53,919 nucleotides of DNA from Nevskia soli DSM 19509 (GTDB lineage: Bacteria; Pseudomonadota; Gammaproteobacteria; Nevskiales; Nevskiaceae): assembly GCF_000711955.1 (NCBI RefSeq), contig NZ_JONR01000034.1, positions 1 through 53,919 on the forward strand. Direction: 5' to 3'. Position numbers and translations under genes: made by a program. Position 1 is the stretch's first letter. Each line of letters begins with the position of its first letter. Shown here in pieces: positions 24,807 to 34,196 of this stretch. Under the pieces are notes generated by a model, which did not search any database, was not told the DNA's origin, and saw nothing but the letters and a program-made list of their open reading frames with translations.

Positions 24807-26018
24807 CTAGCTGGTCATCCTCAGGTAAAACCAGCCGGCCGCATGCCCGAGGTTGGCGTACCGCAGGATGGCTTTCGCTTCGGCGAGGCCCTGGCCGGCG
24901 GCGCGCCTGATCCACACCAGCCCGGCCTCCGGGTCGGCCGGCTGATCGATGTCCACGCAGCCCAGGTAGAGTGTCTTGCCGACGGCCAGCTGCGCCGAGG
25001 CGTCGTCGAGCTCGGCGGCCTTCAGCAGCACGGCCCAGGCTTCCTTCATGCGCTTTTCCAGGACGTACATATTGCCCATCTGCGTCATGATCCAGGCTTC
25101 TTTCACCGGTATGGTTTCAAGTTGGGCCAGGCCGAGATCCGCTTCCTTGCCATGTCCTTCGTGCCAGGCGGCGTAGGTGAAGGCGTAGAGATCCGCGGCC
25201 GACAGCGGCTCGCCGGTGATCTTGGACAGTTCAAGCGCAGCGCTCCAGTGGTCGTAGGCCGCGGCCATCTTGCCGTCCCGCGAAGCCTCCGTCGCCATCG
25301 CGGTCTCGATCATCGCCTCCAGCCTGGCCAGTTGCGCCGGGGGCAGGTGTTGTCGCCGGCACTCCTCCAGGAAGCCGCGCATGCGCGGGTAGCTGCCGTA
25401 CCACTTCGGCAGCAGGCTGGTCATGTAGCGTGCGCGCAGCAGGGTGTTGCCCGGATCGATGTCGTTGCCCAGGTCCAGCCAGTGCCGCAACTCATCCTTT
25501 TGGTTGTTCATCATGGCGGCATTGAGCAGGTACAGCGTGCTCATGTAGGGCTTGCGGGTCATCGTCAGCGAAGCCCTCAGGTCGGTTTGCGCCAGGGCGA
25601 CATAGCGCCGCATCGTGTCGATCTGTTTCAGCGGCGTGTTGCTGGCGTAGTCGTGGCCGCGGCTGGCCCAGGCCATGCGGTAGTAGTAGGCGCCGCGCGC
25701 CGTACGCGCGGCATAGGACTTGGGAAATGCGATGACCCAGCCGTCGAAATACTGCGAGTTGGCTTCCTGCTCCTCGTACAGGTCGACGTAGCCCTGGTAC
25801 AGCGCCTGCTCCGGCGCGCGGCCGGTCTCGTAATCGTGCTGCAAGGCGCCGTAATGTGCGTCGAGTACCCGGTACTGCGCGGACTTGAGCCAGGTCAGCG
25901 CCTGCGTATCGGCATTCGGCGGCCCGGCCAGATCGGCCTGTGCCGACAGGCAAAACAGCCACCCCCCGAGTACCAGCAAGGTGCGGAGGCGCAGCAGGCT
26001 ACGCGGGGTGCTGGACAT
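24807..26018 (-). CDS. DUF4034-type exported protein with Sel1-like C-terminus
   Basis: A 403-residue protein with a signal peptide (about 1-28, ending AQA). The N-terminal half (YRVLDAHYGALQHDYE..., AYYYRMAWASRGHDYA) fits what I know as DUF4034 proteins. The C-terminal third consists of helical repeats, including a Sel1-like block (AAELDDASAQLAVGKTLYLG..., GLVWIRRAAGQGLAEAKAIL). It is probably periplasmic; the tetratricopeptide-style repeats suggest protein binding. Function unknown. The DUF label is from memory. It lies 199 bp downstream of the Deg-like protease gene in the same orientation, and may be a separate transcript. Confidence 0.7.
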   Translation of the reverse strand: MSSTPRSLLRLRTLLVLGGWLFCLSAQADLAGPPNADTQALTWLKSAQYRVLDAHYGALQHDYETGRAPEQALYQGYVDLYEEQEANSQYFDGWVIAFPKSYAARTARGAYYYRMAWASRGHDYASNTPLKQIDTMRRYVALAQTDLRASLTMTRKPYMSTLYLLNAAMMNNQKDELRHWLDLGNDIDPGNTLLRARYMTSLLPKWYGSYPRMRGFLEECRRQHLPPAQLARLEAMIETAMATEASRDGKMAAAYDHWSAALELSKITGEPLSAADLYAFTYAAWHEGHGKEADLGLAQLETIPVKEAWIMTQMGNMYVLEKRMKEAWAVLLKAAELDDASAQLAVGKTLYLGCVDIDQPADPEAGLVWIRRAAGQGLAEAKAILRYANLGHAAGWFYLRMTS

Positions 26019-26217
26019 GAGTCGGCTCGGTCAGGGTCGTTGGGCGTGCGCCGATCGTTCCCCGGCGCCCGACCCAGCTTTCACTGAAAAGACCAGCCGG
26101 TATCATTTATCCGGAATGGCGGTGTCCCTGATGCGACGAACGGCGTCGCCAGGCGGCATCCCCGCTGCTGCCCTGGCCGCCGCTATCCGCCCCGCTGCTC
26201 CATGCGGGTGAGCGGCT

Positions 26218-27822
26218 TCATTTGCCGGCCTTGCCCTGCCAGATTTCCATCAGCTCGGGCGAGCCCTGGGCGCGCACGCCGTTGTCGGTGAGGATGTCGT
26301 CGGTGGAAGCGGCGATCTCGGCGCGGGGGAAGACCAGGGCCTCGCCGCTGCGGTTGTCGAACTCGAAGGTGACGAACTCGTCCTTGAGGTCGCGCAGCAG
26401 CGCGACGAGGTGGCGCAGGTTGCGCACCGGCACGCCGTTGACCGAGCGGATCACCGTGCCCGCGGGATTGTCGTAACCGCGGGTCAGCTTGTGCGGGAAG
26501 AAGGGCGAGGAGATCACCACCAGTTCGTCGCGGCTGGCGTCCGGCGCGTCGCCGATCTGCGTCACCAGCGGGCTGCGGATGTAGCTGAAGCCGGTGACCA
26601 ACTCCTTGCTGCCGAGGAAGGACAGGAACTGGTAGCTGGCCTTGGAGAATACCAGCGGCCCGTAGATGAAATACGGCGGATAATTGCCGCGCAGATCCGA
26701 GATCAGCATCGGCTTGTCCGCCGATACCGGCACCTGCACCTGCAGGGGCTTGCCGGCGCGGACGATGTTCAGCGGCACCTTGCCGTTCTTCACTGTCTTC
26801 TGCACCAGGTACTGGAAGCCCACCCGCAGGTCCGGGCCCAGCGCCACCTTGCCCTGGTCGTCGACCACGCTGTCGCCGATCCGCGTGATCACGTCCCATT
26901 CCTTCAGCGGGTACTCGGCATCGCCGCGGAACGGCTGGTGCACCACGATGCCGGTGACCGACTTGTCGATCTTGAGCGCGGCGCGCAGCGCCGGGTTCTC
27001 CAGCGTCTGCAGGTAATCGTAGAGCGCCGGCTTGCCGTCATAGTGGCCGTCGGCGATGTCCTGCAGGAACAGCTCGATCTCCTCGTTGGGGATGATGTAG
27101 CCGATGTTCTGCGCGTCGCCCAGCTTGCTGAAGGCGAGGCCGATCATCTTGTCCCCGGCCACGGCCGGGCCGCCGCTGTTGCCGGGGTTGATGGCCGCGT
27201 CGATCTGGATGCGCAGGCCGCTGACCGGCTGGTTGTAGGGCACGAACTCGATGCGCGAGACGATGCCCTTGGTGATCGACAGCGAGCTGCCGCCGGTGGG
27301 AAAGCCGTAGGCCAGCACCGCATCCTTGATCGCCGGCAGGGCGCTGGCGCGCGCCAGCGGCGCATGCGTATCGAAGAACGCGGCGTCGTCCAGCTTCAGC
27401 ACCGCCAGGTCGATGCCGGGTGCGATCGCCTCCACCGTGGCGCCGATGCGGTCGCCGCCCTGGTTGGCCTGGATCTGCACCTGGCTGGCGTACAGCACCA
27501 CGTGGGCATTGGTCAGGATGCGATGGCCGTCGATGACCACGCCGGAGCCGCTGATCTCGCTCGGCGACTGCTTGGCCCAGGGGCGAAACGGGTCGGGGTA
27601 GCGCACCGTGGTGAAGACCTTCACCACCGAGCGTTCCACTCCGGCCGGAATCGCCTCGGTACTGGTGGTGGTGGCGGACAGCGGCGCCGGGGCGGCGGCG
27701 CTGTTGGCGCCCGGCAGCGCGCCCCCCGGGCTGTCGGCGGCGGCAGCCGTGGAGGTTCGGACCAGGGCCAGCATGCACAGGCTGAAGCACAGCGCGGAGC
27801 GCAGCTTGAAGAAAGTGGACAT
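26218..27822 (-). CDS. Deg-like periplasmic serine protease with PDZ region
   Basis: A 534-residue exported protease (signal peptide to about residue 29). The trypsin-like domain has a full triad: His107 (TNAHVV), Asp138 (GIDLAVLKL) and Ser216 (NPGNSGGP). The following 300 residues contain a PDZ-like domain (about 285-370, with PLKEWDVITRIGDSVVDD) and a second PDZ-like part (about 425-520, NPAGTVIRSVNGVPVRNLRHL). This layout resembles the larger plant/bacterial Deg9-type proteins more than DegP. It probably degrades or processes misfolded envelope proteins. The start at 27822 precedes a clear signal sequence. Confidence 0.87.
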   Translation of the reverse strand: MSTFFKLRSALCFSLCMLALVRTSTAAAADSPGGALPGANSAAAPAPLSATTTSTEAIPAGVERSVVKVFTTVRYPDPFRPWAKQSPSEISGSGVVIDGHRILTNAHVVLYASQVQIQANQGGDRIGATVEAIAPGIDLAVLKLDDAAFFDTHAPLARASALPAIKDAVLAYGFPTGGSSLSITKGIVSRIEFVPYNQPVSGLRIQIDAAINPGNSGGPAVAGDKMIGLAFSKLGDAQNIGYIIPNEEIELFLQDIADGHYDGKPALYDYLQTLENPALRAALKIDKSVTGIVVHQPFRGDAEYPLKEWDVITRIGDSVVDDQGKVALGPDLRVGFQYLVQKTVKNGKVPLNIVRAGKPLQVQVPVSADKPMLISDLRGNYPPYFIYGPLVFSKASYQFLSFLGSKELVTGFSYIRSPLVTQIGDAPDASRDELVVISSPFFPHKLTRGYDNPAGTVIRSVNGVPVRNLRHLVALLRDLKDEFVTFEFDNRSGEALVFPRAEIAASTDDILTDNGVRAQGSPELMEIWQGKAGK

Positions 27823-27964
27823 TGGAGAGGGGGTGGCGGTTTCGATCAGAATAGCAAATCGGCGGCCCGCCTCAGGATCCGCCGCATCCTGCCGATCCCC
27901 TGCTCCACAAAAGCATACCGGCGCAGCGGCTTGGCCGCGCCGGCATCAGTCAATGCGATTCGAC

Positions 27965-28402
27965 TCAGTCGTGCCCGTGACCGTGGTCATGATCGTCGTC
28001 GTGACCATGCCCGTTGCCGTGTCCATGGTCGTGGCCGCCGCCATGGTCGTCATGATCTCCATGATTGCCGTGGTCGTGCTGGTAACGAGGCACGTATTCG
28101 CGGTTATACCAGTCGTCGCGCACGAAGTAGACCGGGCGGCCGCAGGCATTGTACTGGGCGCAATGCTTGTCCCAGTGCTTCTCGTGGCCGGGCGGCACAT
28201 GTAGGTAGACGGGGCCGCTGTCGTAGTCCGGCCCGCGTTGCACCACCACCGGCTGCGCATAGACCAGCTGTGGTTGCGGGAAATCGCCGATGTTGATCTG
28301 GCCATAGAAGCCGGGCTGGCCGATATTGACGGAAACGCCTACCTGGGCGAACGCCGGGGCGGCGCAGGCGGCAAGCGCCGCGGCAAACAGGATTTTCTTC
28401 AT
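27965..28402 (-). CDS. Periplasmic protein with His/Asp-rich metal-binding tail
   Basis: A 145-residue protein. A clean signal peptide (1-19, cleavage after AFA) is followed by a compact region of about 85 residues (VSVNIGQPGFYGQINIGDFP; YLHVPPGHEKHWDKHC). The last ~38 residues are almost entirely His, Asp and Gly (HDHGN, GHDHGHG patterns). Such tails bind Ni, Zn, Cu or Co, so storage, buffering or sensing of metal in the periplasm is likely, though unproven. Proteins of this layout are common in Xanthomonadales. The low-complexity tail may vary in length. The gene is not in an obvious operon. Confidence 0.75.
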   Translation of the reverse strand: MKKILFAAALAACAAPAFAQVGVSVNIGQPGFYGQINIGDFPQPQLVYAQPVVVQRGPDYDSGPVYLHVPPGHEKHWDKHCAQYNACGRPVYFVRDDWYNREYVPRYQHDHGNHGDHDDHGGGHDHGHGNGHGHDDDHDHGHGHD

Positions 28403-28677
28403 GAGCTGATACTCCCAGAGTAAAAAGACGGGCCAACTTGCCCCTGTGTTGGCGCAGCCCGCCGCGTGCCGACGCGGCAGGGCCATGGCGATACCTTGCC
28501 TGAGCGCGTCGAACGCGGCAGCAACGCCGAATCTGCGGCTAGAGAATATAGCGCCGCGTCTGAATGCTCCCTGAACGTGTGCCTGACCGTCCGCCGCAAT
28601 CTGGCGTGGCGCCGGCGGCTGATACAAACTGTGGAGCACTTGCGTTTCGCCCCAGCCTTGCACCACAGGATTCAAAC

Positions 28678-29466
28678 ATGAGCGATTCACCCCTGACCAT
28701 CGAGCGCCGCGGCCACCTCCTGCTGCTCGGCTTCAACCGGCCGGCCAAGCGCAACGCCTTCGGCATCGACACCTACCTGCAACTGGCGCAGGCCTACGGC
28801 GAGCTGGACCGCGACCCGGAGTTGCGCTGCGGCGTGGTGTTCGGCCACGGCGAGCACTTCACCGCCGGCCTGGACCTCACCCAGTGGGCGCCGCAACTCG
28901 CCCAGGGCAAGCTGGCCGACCTGCCGGAAGGCTCGATCGAACCCTTCGGCCTCGACGAATCGCACCGCCTGCGCAAGCCCTTAGTGGTCGCCGCCGAGGG
29001 CGTCTCCTTCACCGTGGCGGTGGAGCTGATGCTGGCGGCGGACATCCGCGTCGCCTCCACCAGCGCCCGCTTCGCCCAGCTCGAGGTGAAGCGCGGCTTC
29101 TACGCCTGCGGCGGCGCCACCGTGCGCCTGGTGCAGGAAATCGGCTGGGGCAATGCGCAGCGCTACCTGCTCAGCGGCGACGAGTTCAGCGGCAGCGATG
29201 CCTACCGCATGGGCCTGGTGCAGGAACTGGTCGAGCCCGGCCAGGCCCTGGCGCGCGCGGTGGAGATCGCCGAACGGGTCGCCGCCGCCGCGCCATTGGG
29301 CGTGCAGGCCTCGCTGCGCTCCTCGCGCATCGCCCGCGTTGAGGGTGACCGCGCCGCCCTGGAACGCCTCTATCCGGACCTGCAGCCGGTGATGCACAGC
29401 GAGGACGCGCGCGAAGCCGTCGCCGCCTTCGCCGAGCGTCGTCAGGCCAGTTTCAAGGGGCGTTGA
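28678..29466 (+). CDS. Crotonase/enoyl-CoA hydratase family protein
   Basis: A 262-residue crotonase-fold protein. The oxyanion-hole segment (FGHGEHFTAGLDLTQW) and the KPLVVAAEGVSFTVAVELMLAADIRVAS block are characteristic. At the usual catalytic Glu positions of hydratases this sequence has residues such as KRGFYACGGATVRL, so the reaction may be isomerase- or hydratase-like and cannot be fixed. It acts in the cytoplasm on an acyl-CoA. The ATG at 28678 follows an AGGA site. It stands alone, divergent from the His-rich protein across 275 bp that carry no other gene. Confidence 0.85.
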   Translation: MSDSPLTIERRGHLLLLGFNRPAKRNAFGIDTYLQLAQAYGELDRDPELRCGVVFGHGEHFTAGLDLTQWAPQLAQGKLADLPEGSIEPFGLDESHRLRKPLVVAAEGVSFTVAVELMLAADIRVASTSARFAQLEVKRGFYACGGATVRLVQEIGWGNAQRYLLSGDEFSGSDAYRMGLVQELVEPGQALARAVEIAERVAAAAPLGVQASLRSSRIARVEGDRAALERLYPDLQPVMHSEDAREAVAAFAERRQASFKGR

Positions 29467-29699
29467 AGCGGCGTGCCGTCAGTGCCCGGTGGCCCTTGCG
29501 GGAATGCGCTTGTTCCCTGAACCGCGCCAACCCCCGTTCGCTCCGGGAAGCGGGTGTATCGAGGGAGCGAGCGTGGCCCCATCTCCAATCGCAACCTGGC
29601 CGGCCTGCCTCGGTTGAACATACTGCAAGCTCCGCGGGGCGACGCTCCGGATCATCGGCCAGGAGTTGCAGCTTGGGCAAGGCGGTCCGGTGTAAAGAT

Positions 29700-29718
29700 G
29701 GGCTGCCGCCGGCAGCCC
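29700..29718 (-). terminator. Hairpin after the outer-membrane barrel gene
   Basis: A perfect GGGCTGCC/GGCAGCCC stem with a GCC loop lies 24 bp beyond the barrel gene's stop. On the minus strand it is followed by ATCTTTA, a weak T-rich tract. Confidence 0.5.
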
Positions 29719-29741
29719 ACCCATGCAACATACTGCTGCGC

Positions 29742-30866
29742 TCAGGACCCGGTGGGCGTACCGAACTTGTAGATCGCCTTGATGGCGATGTCGCTTTCGG
29801 TGCCCTTGAGGTCGGCCGCATCGCCGTTCGGGTAGATGTGGTTGCTGGAGCCATCCGCACGCACTTCGCCGAGCAGGTCGAAGTTGGCGGCCGGGCTGTA
29901 GTCCAGCGTCACGGTGAACTCGTTGTCGTTCTCCGAGTACCCGTCCGTCCGGAACTTGATGTACTCGCCGCGCAACGAGCCCTTCAGCTTCGGCAGGAAG
30001 GTGTAGTTGACGTAACCGGCCACACCATAGGTCTCGTTGCCCGCGGGGCCGCCGCCGTCGAGGCCGTAGACCTTCTTGTAGTCCAGGTTCAGCGCCAGCT
30101 GCAGCGGGTCCAGCACCTGCCAGGAGGCGGTCAGGTCGGTCAGGCTGGTCTTCTGCGTCGGATCGCCGCCATCGAAGCCGTAGTACTCGTACAGGCCCAG
30201 GCTGATGGCCTTGGACGGGGTCAGCAGGCCGCCCGCTTCCAGGGTTTTCTGCTTGTTGTCGTCGCTGGCCAGGCCAGTGAGGGCCGAGTTGCTCAGGCCC
30301 AGGTAGGCGGTGATCAGGTCGCTGAACTTGTACGAAGCGCGCGCGCCGGTGTGGACCAGCGGCTCGGCGTTCTGGAACAGCAGGGAACGCGAGATGTTGG
30401 TATTGAGCGTGCTGTTGATCACCTCATAGCCGGAGAGGGTGACGAAGCGGCCGGCGATGACGGTGAGATTGCCGGTGGCGTACTGGGCATAGGCCTGGGC
30501 CAGGGCGAACTCGTCGTCGCTCGACGCGGTGCCCAGGTACGAGGCATTGATGACCTTGGCGTCGCTGCCGGCGATGAGGTTGACGAAGCCGCCGAAGCCG
30601 TCCGCCGGCTGGTAGCCGATGCTCAATGCCGCCTGGTTGAAGGTGAAGGAATCCGACTTGACGTCGAAGGTACGGCCGGCGGCGGAGCCGCCGCCCAGGG
30701 TCGAGCCCTTGTTGAAACCTTCCGTATAAGAGGAATCGAGATAGCCCGATGCCGAGATGCCGGAATTCACCAGCACCTCACTGAGCGACGGTCCCGCCGC
30801 GCTCACCACGGACGGCAGGCACAGTGCGCCCGCCGAGGCCAACAGCCCCGCAATTTTCCTGTTCAT
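29742..30866 (-). CDS. Outer-membrane beta-barrel porin (bbp2/OmpL-like)
   Basis: A 374-residue protein with a signal peptide ending near VSAA (residue 24). The rest consists of alternating polar/aromatic strands of a beta barrel and ends in an Ile-Tyr-Lys-Phe segment. Features such as GYLDSSYTEGFN, NLTVIAGRFVTLSGYEVI and LGLSNSALTG fit the 'putative beta-barrel porin-2, OmpL-like' family. It probably passes small solutes through the outer membrane. It follows the kdp operon on the same strand after a strong hairpin, so it may be a partner for potassium entry or an independent gene. The start at 30866 has AGGAG eight bases upstream. Confidence 0.8.
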   Translation of the reverse strand: MNRKIAGLLASAGALCLPSVVSAAGPSLSEVLVNSGISASGYLDSSYTEGFNKGSTLGGGSAAGRTFDVKSDSFTFNQAALSIGYQPADGFGGFVNLIAGSDAKVINASYLGTASSDDEFALAQAYAQYATGNLTVIAGRFVTLSGYEVINSTLNTNISRSLLFQNAEPLVHTGARASYKFSDLITAYLGLSNSALTGLASDDNKQKTLEAGGLLTPSKAISLGLYEYYGFDGGDPTQKTSLTDLTASWQVLDPLQLALNLDYKKVYGLDGGGPAGNETYGVAGYVNYTFLPKLKGSLRGEYIKFRTDGYSENDNEFTVTLDYSPAANFDLLGEVRADGSSNHIYPNGDAADLKGTESDIAIKAIYKFGTPTGS

Positions 30867-30974
30867 GACACTCCTTGCTATGTAATTTCGCTGAGCGATG
30901 CAGCGAAGATGAGAACCGCCTGCAATCAACCTGGGCCGCTTTGCTGGCGGCCCGGTCAAACTTTGTTGTCGATC

Positions 30975-31001
30975 CGCGGCAGCGGATGGGCCGCTGCCGC
31001 G
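30975..31001 (-). terminator. Strong hairpin between kdp operon and porin gene
   Basis: An 11-bp perfect stem (CGCGGCAGCGG/CCGCTGCCGCG) with a 5-nt loop directly follows the stop of the small membrane gene. No T-run is present. It could end or attenuate the kdp transcript before the porin gene. Confidence 0.5.
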
Positions 31002-31005
31002 TGCC

Positions 31006-31257
31006 TCAGCGCCCGCCCTTGATCCAGTGCATGCACCAGCGGCTGAGCAGCAGCGAGAACAGGCCGACCACGATGAAGCGCATCAGCACCGCGCTGCCGT
31101 TCAGCGGCAGGGTTCCGGCCTGCATTTCAGCATGCAGCCTGAAACACAGCACCACGAAAGGGGTGGCGTAGACCGCGGCAATCAGCAGCACCTTCGCCGG
31201 CGACCAGCGGAAACCGCGCGGCATGGGCCGCTCGGGGAGAACGGTGACGACGCGCAC
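31006..31257 (-). CDS. Small membrane protein downstream of kdpC
   Basis: An 83-residue protein with two hydrophobic segments (about 21-40 and 57-72), a basic C-terminus and an amphipathic loop between. The GTG at 31257 lies one base after the kdpC stop codon, so translation is likely coupled; the first ATG (31224) has no ribosome site. It occupies the place where kdpD starts in many kdp operons, but bears no resemblance to KdpD. Function unknown; an accessory role in potassium transport is a guess from position. Confidence 0.6.
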   Translation of the reverse strand: MRVVTVLPERPMPRGFRWSPAKVLLIAAVYATPFVVLCFRLHAEMQAGTLPLNGSAVLMRFIVVGLFSLLLSRWCMHWIKGGR

Positions 31258-31258
31258 C

Positions 31259-31945
31259 TCAGTGTCCGGCTGCGGTGGCCGCCGGTGCGGCCGGAGTCGT
31301 CGGTGCGGCGGCCGGTTCAGCGGCCGCGGCCGGCGCGGCTTTCAACGGCGCCGCCGCATCCAGCGCCAGGTTCAACTCGAGCACGTTGACCACCGGTTCG
31401 CCGAGGAAGCCGAGCATGCGGCTCTCGGTGTGCTGCGCCACCAGTTCGCGCACCGCGTCTTCGCCCAGGCCGCGCGCTTTGGCCACGCGCGGCACCTGGA
31501 AGTCGGCGGCGGCGGGGGAGACGTGCGGGTCGAGACCGCTGGCGGACGTGGTGACCAGGTCCACCGGCACCGGCACGCCGGGGTTCTCGGCCTGCAGCTT
31601 GGCCGTGTCGTCCTTGACGCGATCGATCAGCGACTTCGCCGTCGGACCGGCGTTGGTGCCCATCGAGTTGGCGGCGTTGTAGGGCGCGGGCACCGTCTTG
31701 GTGGCATCGTTCGGATCGGTGTCGGTGGTGGCCGAGGGACGGCCGTGGAAGTACTGCGGCGCGGTGAAGTTCTGGCCGATCAGGCTGGAGCCGATGACGG
31801 CCCCGTCCTTCTGGATCAGGCTGCCGCCGGCCTGGCGCGGAAACAGCTTCTGCGCGATGCCGGTGATGGCGAGCGGGTAGGCCAGGCCGGTGAGCGCGGT
31901 GAACAGCACGAACAGGACGATGGCCGGGCGGAAATGGTTGAGCAT
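31259..31945 (-). CDS. kdpC: Potassium-transporting ATPase subunit KdpC
   Basis: A 228-residue protein with one N-terminal membrane segment and the conserved KdpC periplasmic-side blocks: LIGQNFTAPQYFHGRPSAT, ANSMGTNAGPTAKSLIDRV, VPVDLVTTSASGLDPHVSP, RLVA-like region and the GEPVVNVLELN end. KdpC stabilises the KdpA-KdpB complex and assists ATP binding (family knowledge). It carries an unusual Ala/Pro-rich C-terminal extension of about 35 residues beyond the usual family end. It is separated from kdpB by 125 bp that contain a heptamer-based inverted repeat, a wide gap for a subunit gene. Confidence 0.96.
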   Translation of the reverse strand: MLNHFRPAIVLFVLFTALTGLAYPLAITGIAQKLFPRQAGGSLIQKDGAVIGSSLIGQNFTAPQYFHGRPSATTDTDPNDATKTVPAPYNAANSMGTNAGPTAKSLIDRVKDDTAKLQAENPGVPVPVDLVTTSASGLDPHVSPAAADFQVPRVAKARGLGEDAVRELVAQHTESRMLGFLGEPVVNVLELNLALDAAAPLKAAPAAAAEPAAAPTTPAAPAATAAGH

Positions 31946-31962
31946 GTGAATCTCCTAAAAGC

Positions 31963-32063
31963 AGTGGCCAGTGACTAGTGATTGGTGGCCAGTAGAAGCA
32001 AATAGATGAGGTGCCGTGTTTTTGAAGCTGGACTGGCCACTAGTCACTAACCACTGGCCACTA
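31963..32063. repeat. Heptamer-unit inverted repeat in the kdpB-kdpC gap
   Basis: The left arm (31963-31994) is four degenerate heptamers (AGTGGCC, AGTGACT, AGTGATT, GGTGGCC) plus AGTA. The right arm (32032-32063) has ACTGGCC, ACTAGTC, ACTAACC, ACTGGCC, ACTA. The right arm is the reverse complement of the left at 27 of 31 positions, giving a ~31-bp stem with a ~37-nt loop. A related element sits at 50830-50907. Confidence 0.8.
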
Positions 32064-32070
32064 TCTTTTC

Positions 32071-34161
32071 TCACGCCAGGCCCACGGCGCTGACGAACAG
32101 GTCGATGGCCTTGATGCCGATGAAGGGTACGATGACGCCGCCGACGCCGTAGACCAGCAGGTTGCGGGTCAGCAGCGGGCCGGCGCCGATGGGGCGGTAC
32201 TTGACGCCGCGCAGGGCCAGCGGGATCAGCGCGATGATGATCAGCGCGTTGAAGATGATGGCCGAGAGGATGGCGCTCTGCGGCGTCGCCAGGTGCATGA
32301 TGTTGAGCTTGTTCAGCGGCGGGTAGATTGCCGCGAACATCGCCGGGATGATGGCGAAGTACTTGGCCACGTCGTTGGAGATGGAGAAGGTGGTGAGCGC
32401 GCCGCGCGTCATCAGCAGCTGCTTGCCGATGCCCACGATCTCGATCAGCTTGGTCGGGTCGGAATCGAGGTCGACCATGTTGCCGGCCTCGCGCGCCGCC
32501 ACCGTGCCGGTCTGCATCGCCACTCCGACGTCGGCCTGGGCCAGCGCCGGGGCGTCGTTGGTGCCGTCGCCGCACATCGCCACCAGCTTGCCTTCCGACT
32601 GCTCCTTGCGGATCAGCGCCAGCTTGTCCTCCGGCTTGGCCTGCGCCAGGAAGTCGTCCACGCCGGCCTCGGCGGCGATGGCCGCCGCGGTAAGAGGGTT
32701 GTCGCCGGTGACCATCACCGTGCGGATGCCCATGCGGCGCAGCTCGGCGAAACGCTCGCGGATGCCGCCCTTGACGATGTCCTTGAGGTAGATGAGGCCG
32801 AGGACGCGGCCATCCTTGGCCACCGCCAGCGGCGTGCCGCCGGCGCGGGAGATCTTGTCCGCCTCCTCTTTCAACTCTTTCAGGGTGGCACGTTGCGCGA
32901 TGCTGTTGAACTGCGCGCCGTGGGCGATTTCACCGCCGCTGGTCTGCACGTAGTCGACGATCGCATCCACCGCGCCCTTGCGGATGGCGTGGCCGTCGAG
33001 GTCGACGCCGGACATGCGGGTCTGCGCCGAGAAGGTGATGAAGCGCGCATGCAGCCCGGCCAGCTCGCGGCCTCGCATGCCGTACTTCTCCTTGGCCAGC
33101 ACCACCACCGAGCGGCCTTCCGGCGTCTCGTCGGAGAGGCTGGCGAGCTGGGCCGCATCGGCCAGTTCCTTGTCGTCCACGCCCTGCAGCGTGATGAACT
33201 CGGCGGCCTGGCGGTTGCCCAGGGTGATGGTGCCGGTCTTGTCCAGCAGCAGGGTGTCGACGTCGCCCGCCGCTTCCACCGCGCGGCCGGACATGGCCAG
33301 CACGTTGAAGCGCACCAGGCGATTCATGCCGGCGATGCCGATGGCCGAGAGCAGGGCGCCGATGGTGGTCGGGATCAGGGTCACGAACAGCGCCACCAGC
33401 ATGATCACCGGCACGCTGCCGCCGGCATAGGTGGCGAAGCTGGGAATGGTGGCCACGGCGAAGACGAAGATCAGCGACATGCCGGCCAGCAGGATGTTCA
33501 GCGCGATCTCGTTCGGCGTCTTCTGGCGCGAGGCGCCTTCCACCAGGGCGATCATGCGGTCGATGAAGCTGGAGCCGGCCGCGGCGGTGATGCGCACCAC
33601 CACCTGGTCGGACAGCACGCGGGTGCCGCCGGTGACCGCCGAGCGGTCGCCGCCGGACTCGCGGATCACCGGCGCGGATTCACCGGTGATGGCCGATTCG
33701 TCCACCGTCGCCACGCCCAGAACCACTTCGCCGTCGCTGGGGATGATGTCGCCGGTTTCGACCAGCACCAGGTCGCCCGGCTTGAGCTGCGGCGCCGGCA
33801 CTTGCGTGTACTCCTTGCCCTCGGCCGATTTCAGGCGCTTGGCCACGGTTTCGGTCTTGGTCTTGCGCAAGGAAGCCGCCTGCGCCTTGCCGCGCCCTTC
33901 GGCGATGGCCTCGGCGAAGTTGGCGAACAGCACCGTGAACCACAGCCAGACGATGACCTGGGCCGAGAACAGCAGGCGCTCGCCGCCGCTGAACAGGCTG
34001 CGAGCGAACAAGACCGTCGCCAGCAGCGAGACCAGGGCGGTGATGAAGATCACCGGGTTATGCGCCAGCGAGCGTGGATCGAGCTTGCGGAAGGAATCCT
34101 TGATCGCCGGGCCGACAAGGGCGCGGTCGAAAAGAGGAGGAGCGGATTTTTGTGTGTTCAT
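32071..34161 (-). CDS. kdpB: Potassium-transporting P-type ATPase subunit KdpB
   Basis: A 696-residue P-type ATPase catalytic subunit. It has the phosphorylation motif DKTGTIT (near residue 312), the TGES actuator loop (DESAITGESAPV), nucleotide-domain KGA region, the MVTGDNPLTAAAIA hinge and GDGTNDAPALAQADVGVAM. Membrane helices follow the KdpB pattern. It hydrolyses ATP to drive potassium through KdpA. The regulatory Ser in TGES is present. The kdpA-kdpB gap of 82 bp contains a palindromic hairpin at 34197. Length and motifs are normal for the family. Confidence 0.98.
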   Translation of the reverse strand: MNTQKSAPPLFDRALVGPAIKDSFRKLDPRSLAHNPVIFITALVSLLATVLFARSLFSGGERLLFSAQVIVWLWFTVLFANFAEAIAEGRGKAQAASLRKTKTETVAKRLKSAEGKEYTQVPAPQLKPGDLVLVETGDIIPSDGEVVLGVATVDESAITGESAPVIRESGGDRSAVTGGTRVLSDQVVVRITAAAGSSFIDRMIALVEGASRQKTPNEIALNILLAGMSLIFVFAVATIPSFATYAGGSVPVIMLVALFVTLIPTTIGALLSAIGIAGMNRLVRFNVLAMSGRAVEAAGDVDTLLLDKTGTITLGNRQAAEFITLQGVDDKELADAAQLASLSDETPEGRSVVVLAKEKYGMRGRELAGLHARFITFSAQTRMSGVDLDGHAIRKGAVDAIVDYVQTSGGEIAHGAQFNSIAQRATLKELKEEADKISRAGGTPLAVAKDGRVLGLIYLKDIVKGGIRERFAELRRMGIRTVMVTGDNPLTAAAIAAEAGVDDFLAQAKPEDKLALIRKEQSEGKLVAMCGDGTNDAPALAQADVGVAMQTGTVAAREAGNMVDLDSDPTKLIEIVGIGKQLLMTRGALTTFSISNDVAKYFAIIPAMFAAIYPPLNKLNIMHLATPQSAILSAIIFNALIIIALIPLALRGVKYRPIGAGPLLTRNLLVYGVGGVIVPFIGIKAIDLFVSAVGLA

Positions 34162-34196
34162 GGAGACAAAGTCCCGATTTTGCTTGTTTGAAAAGT

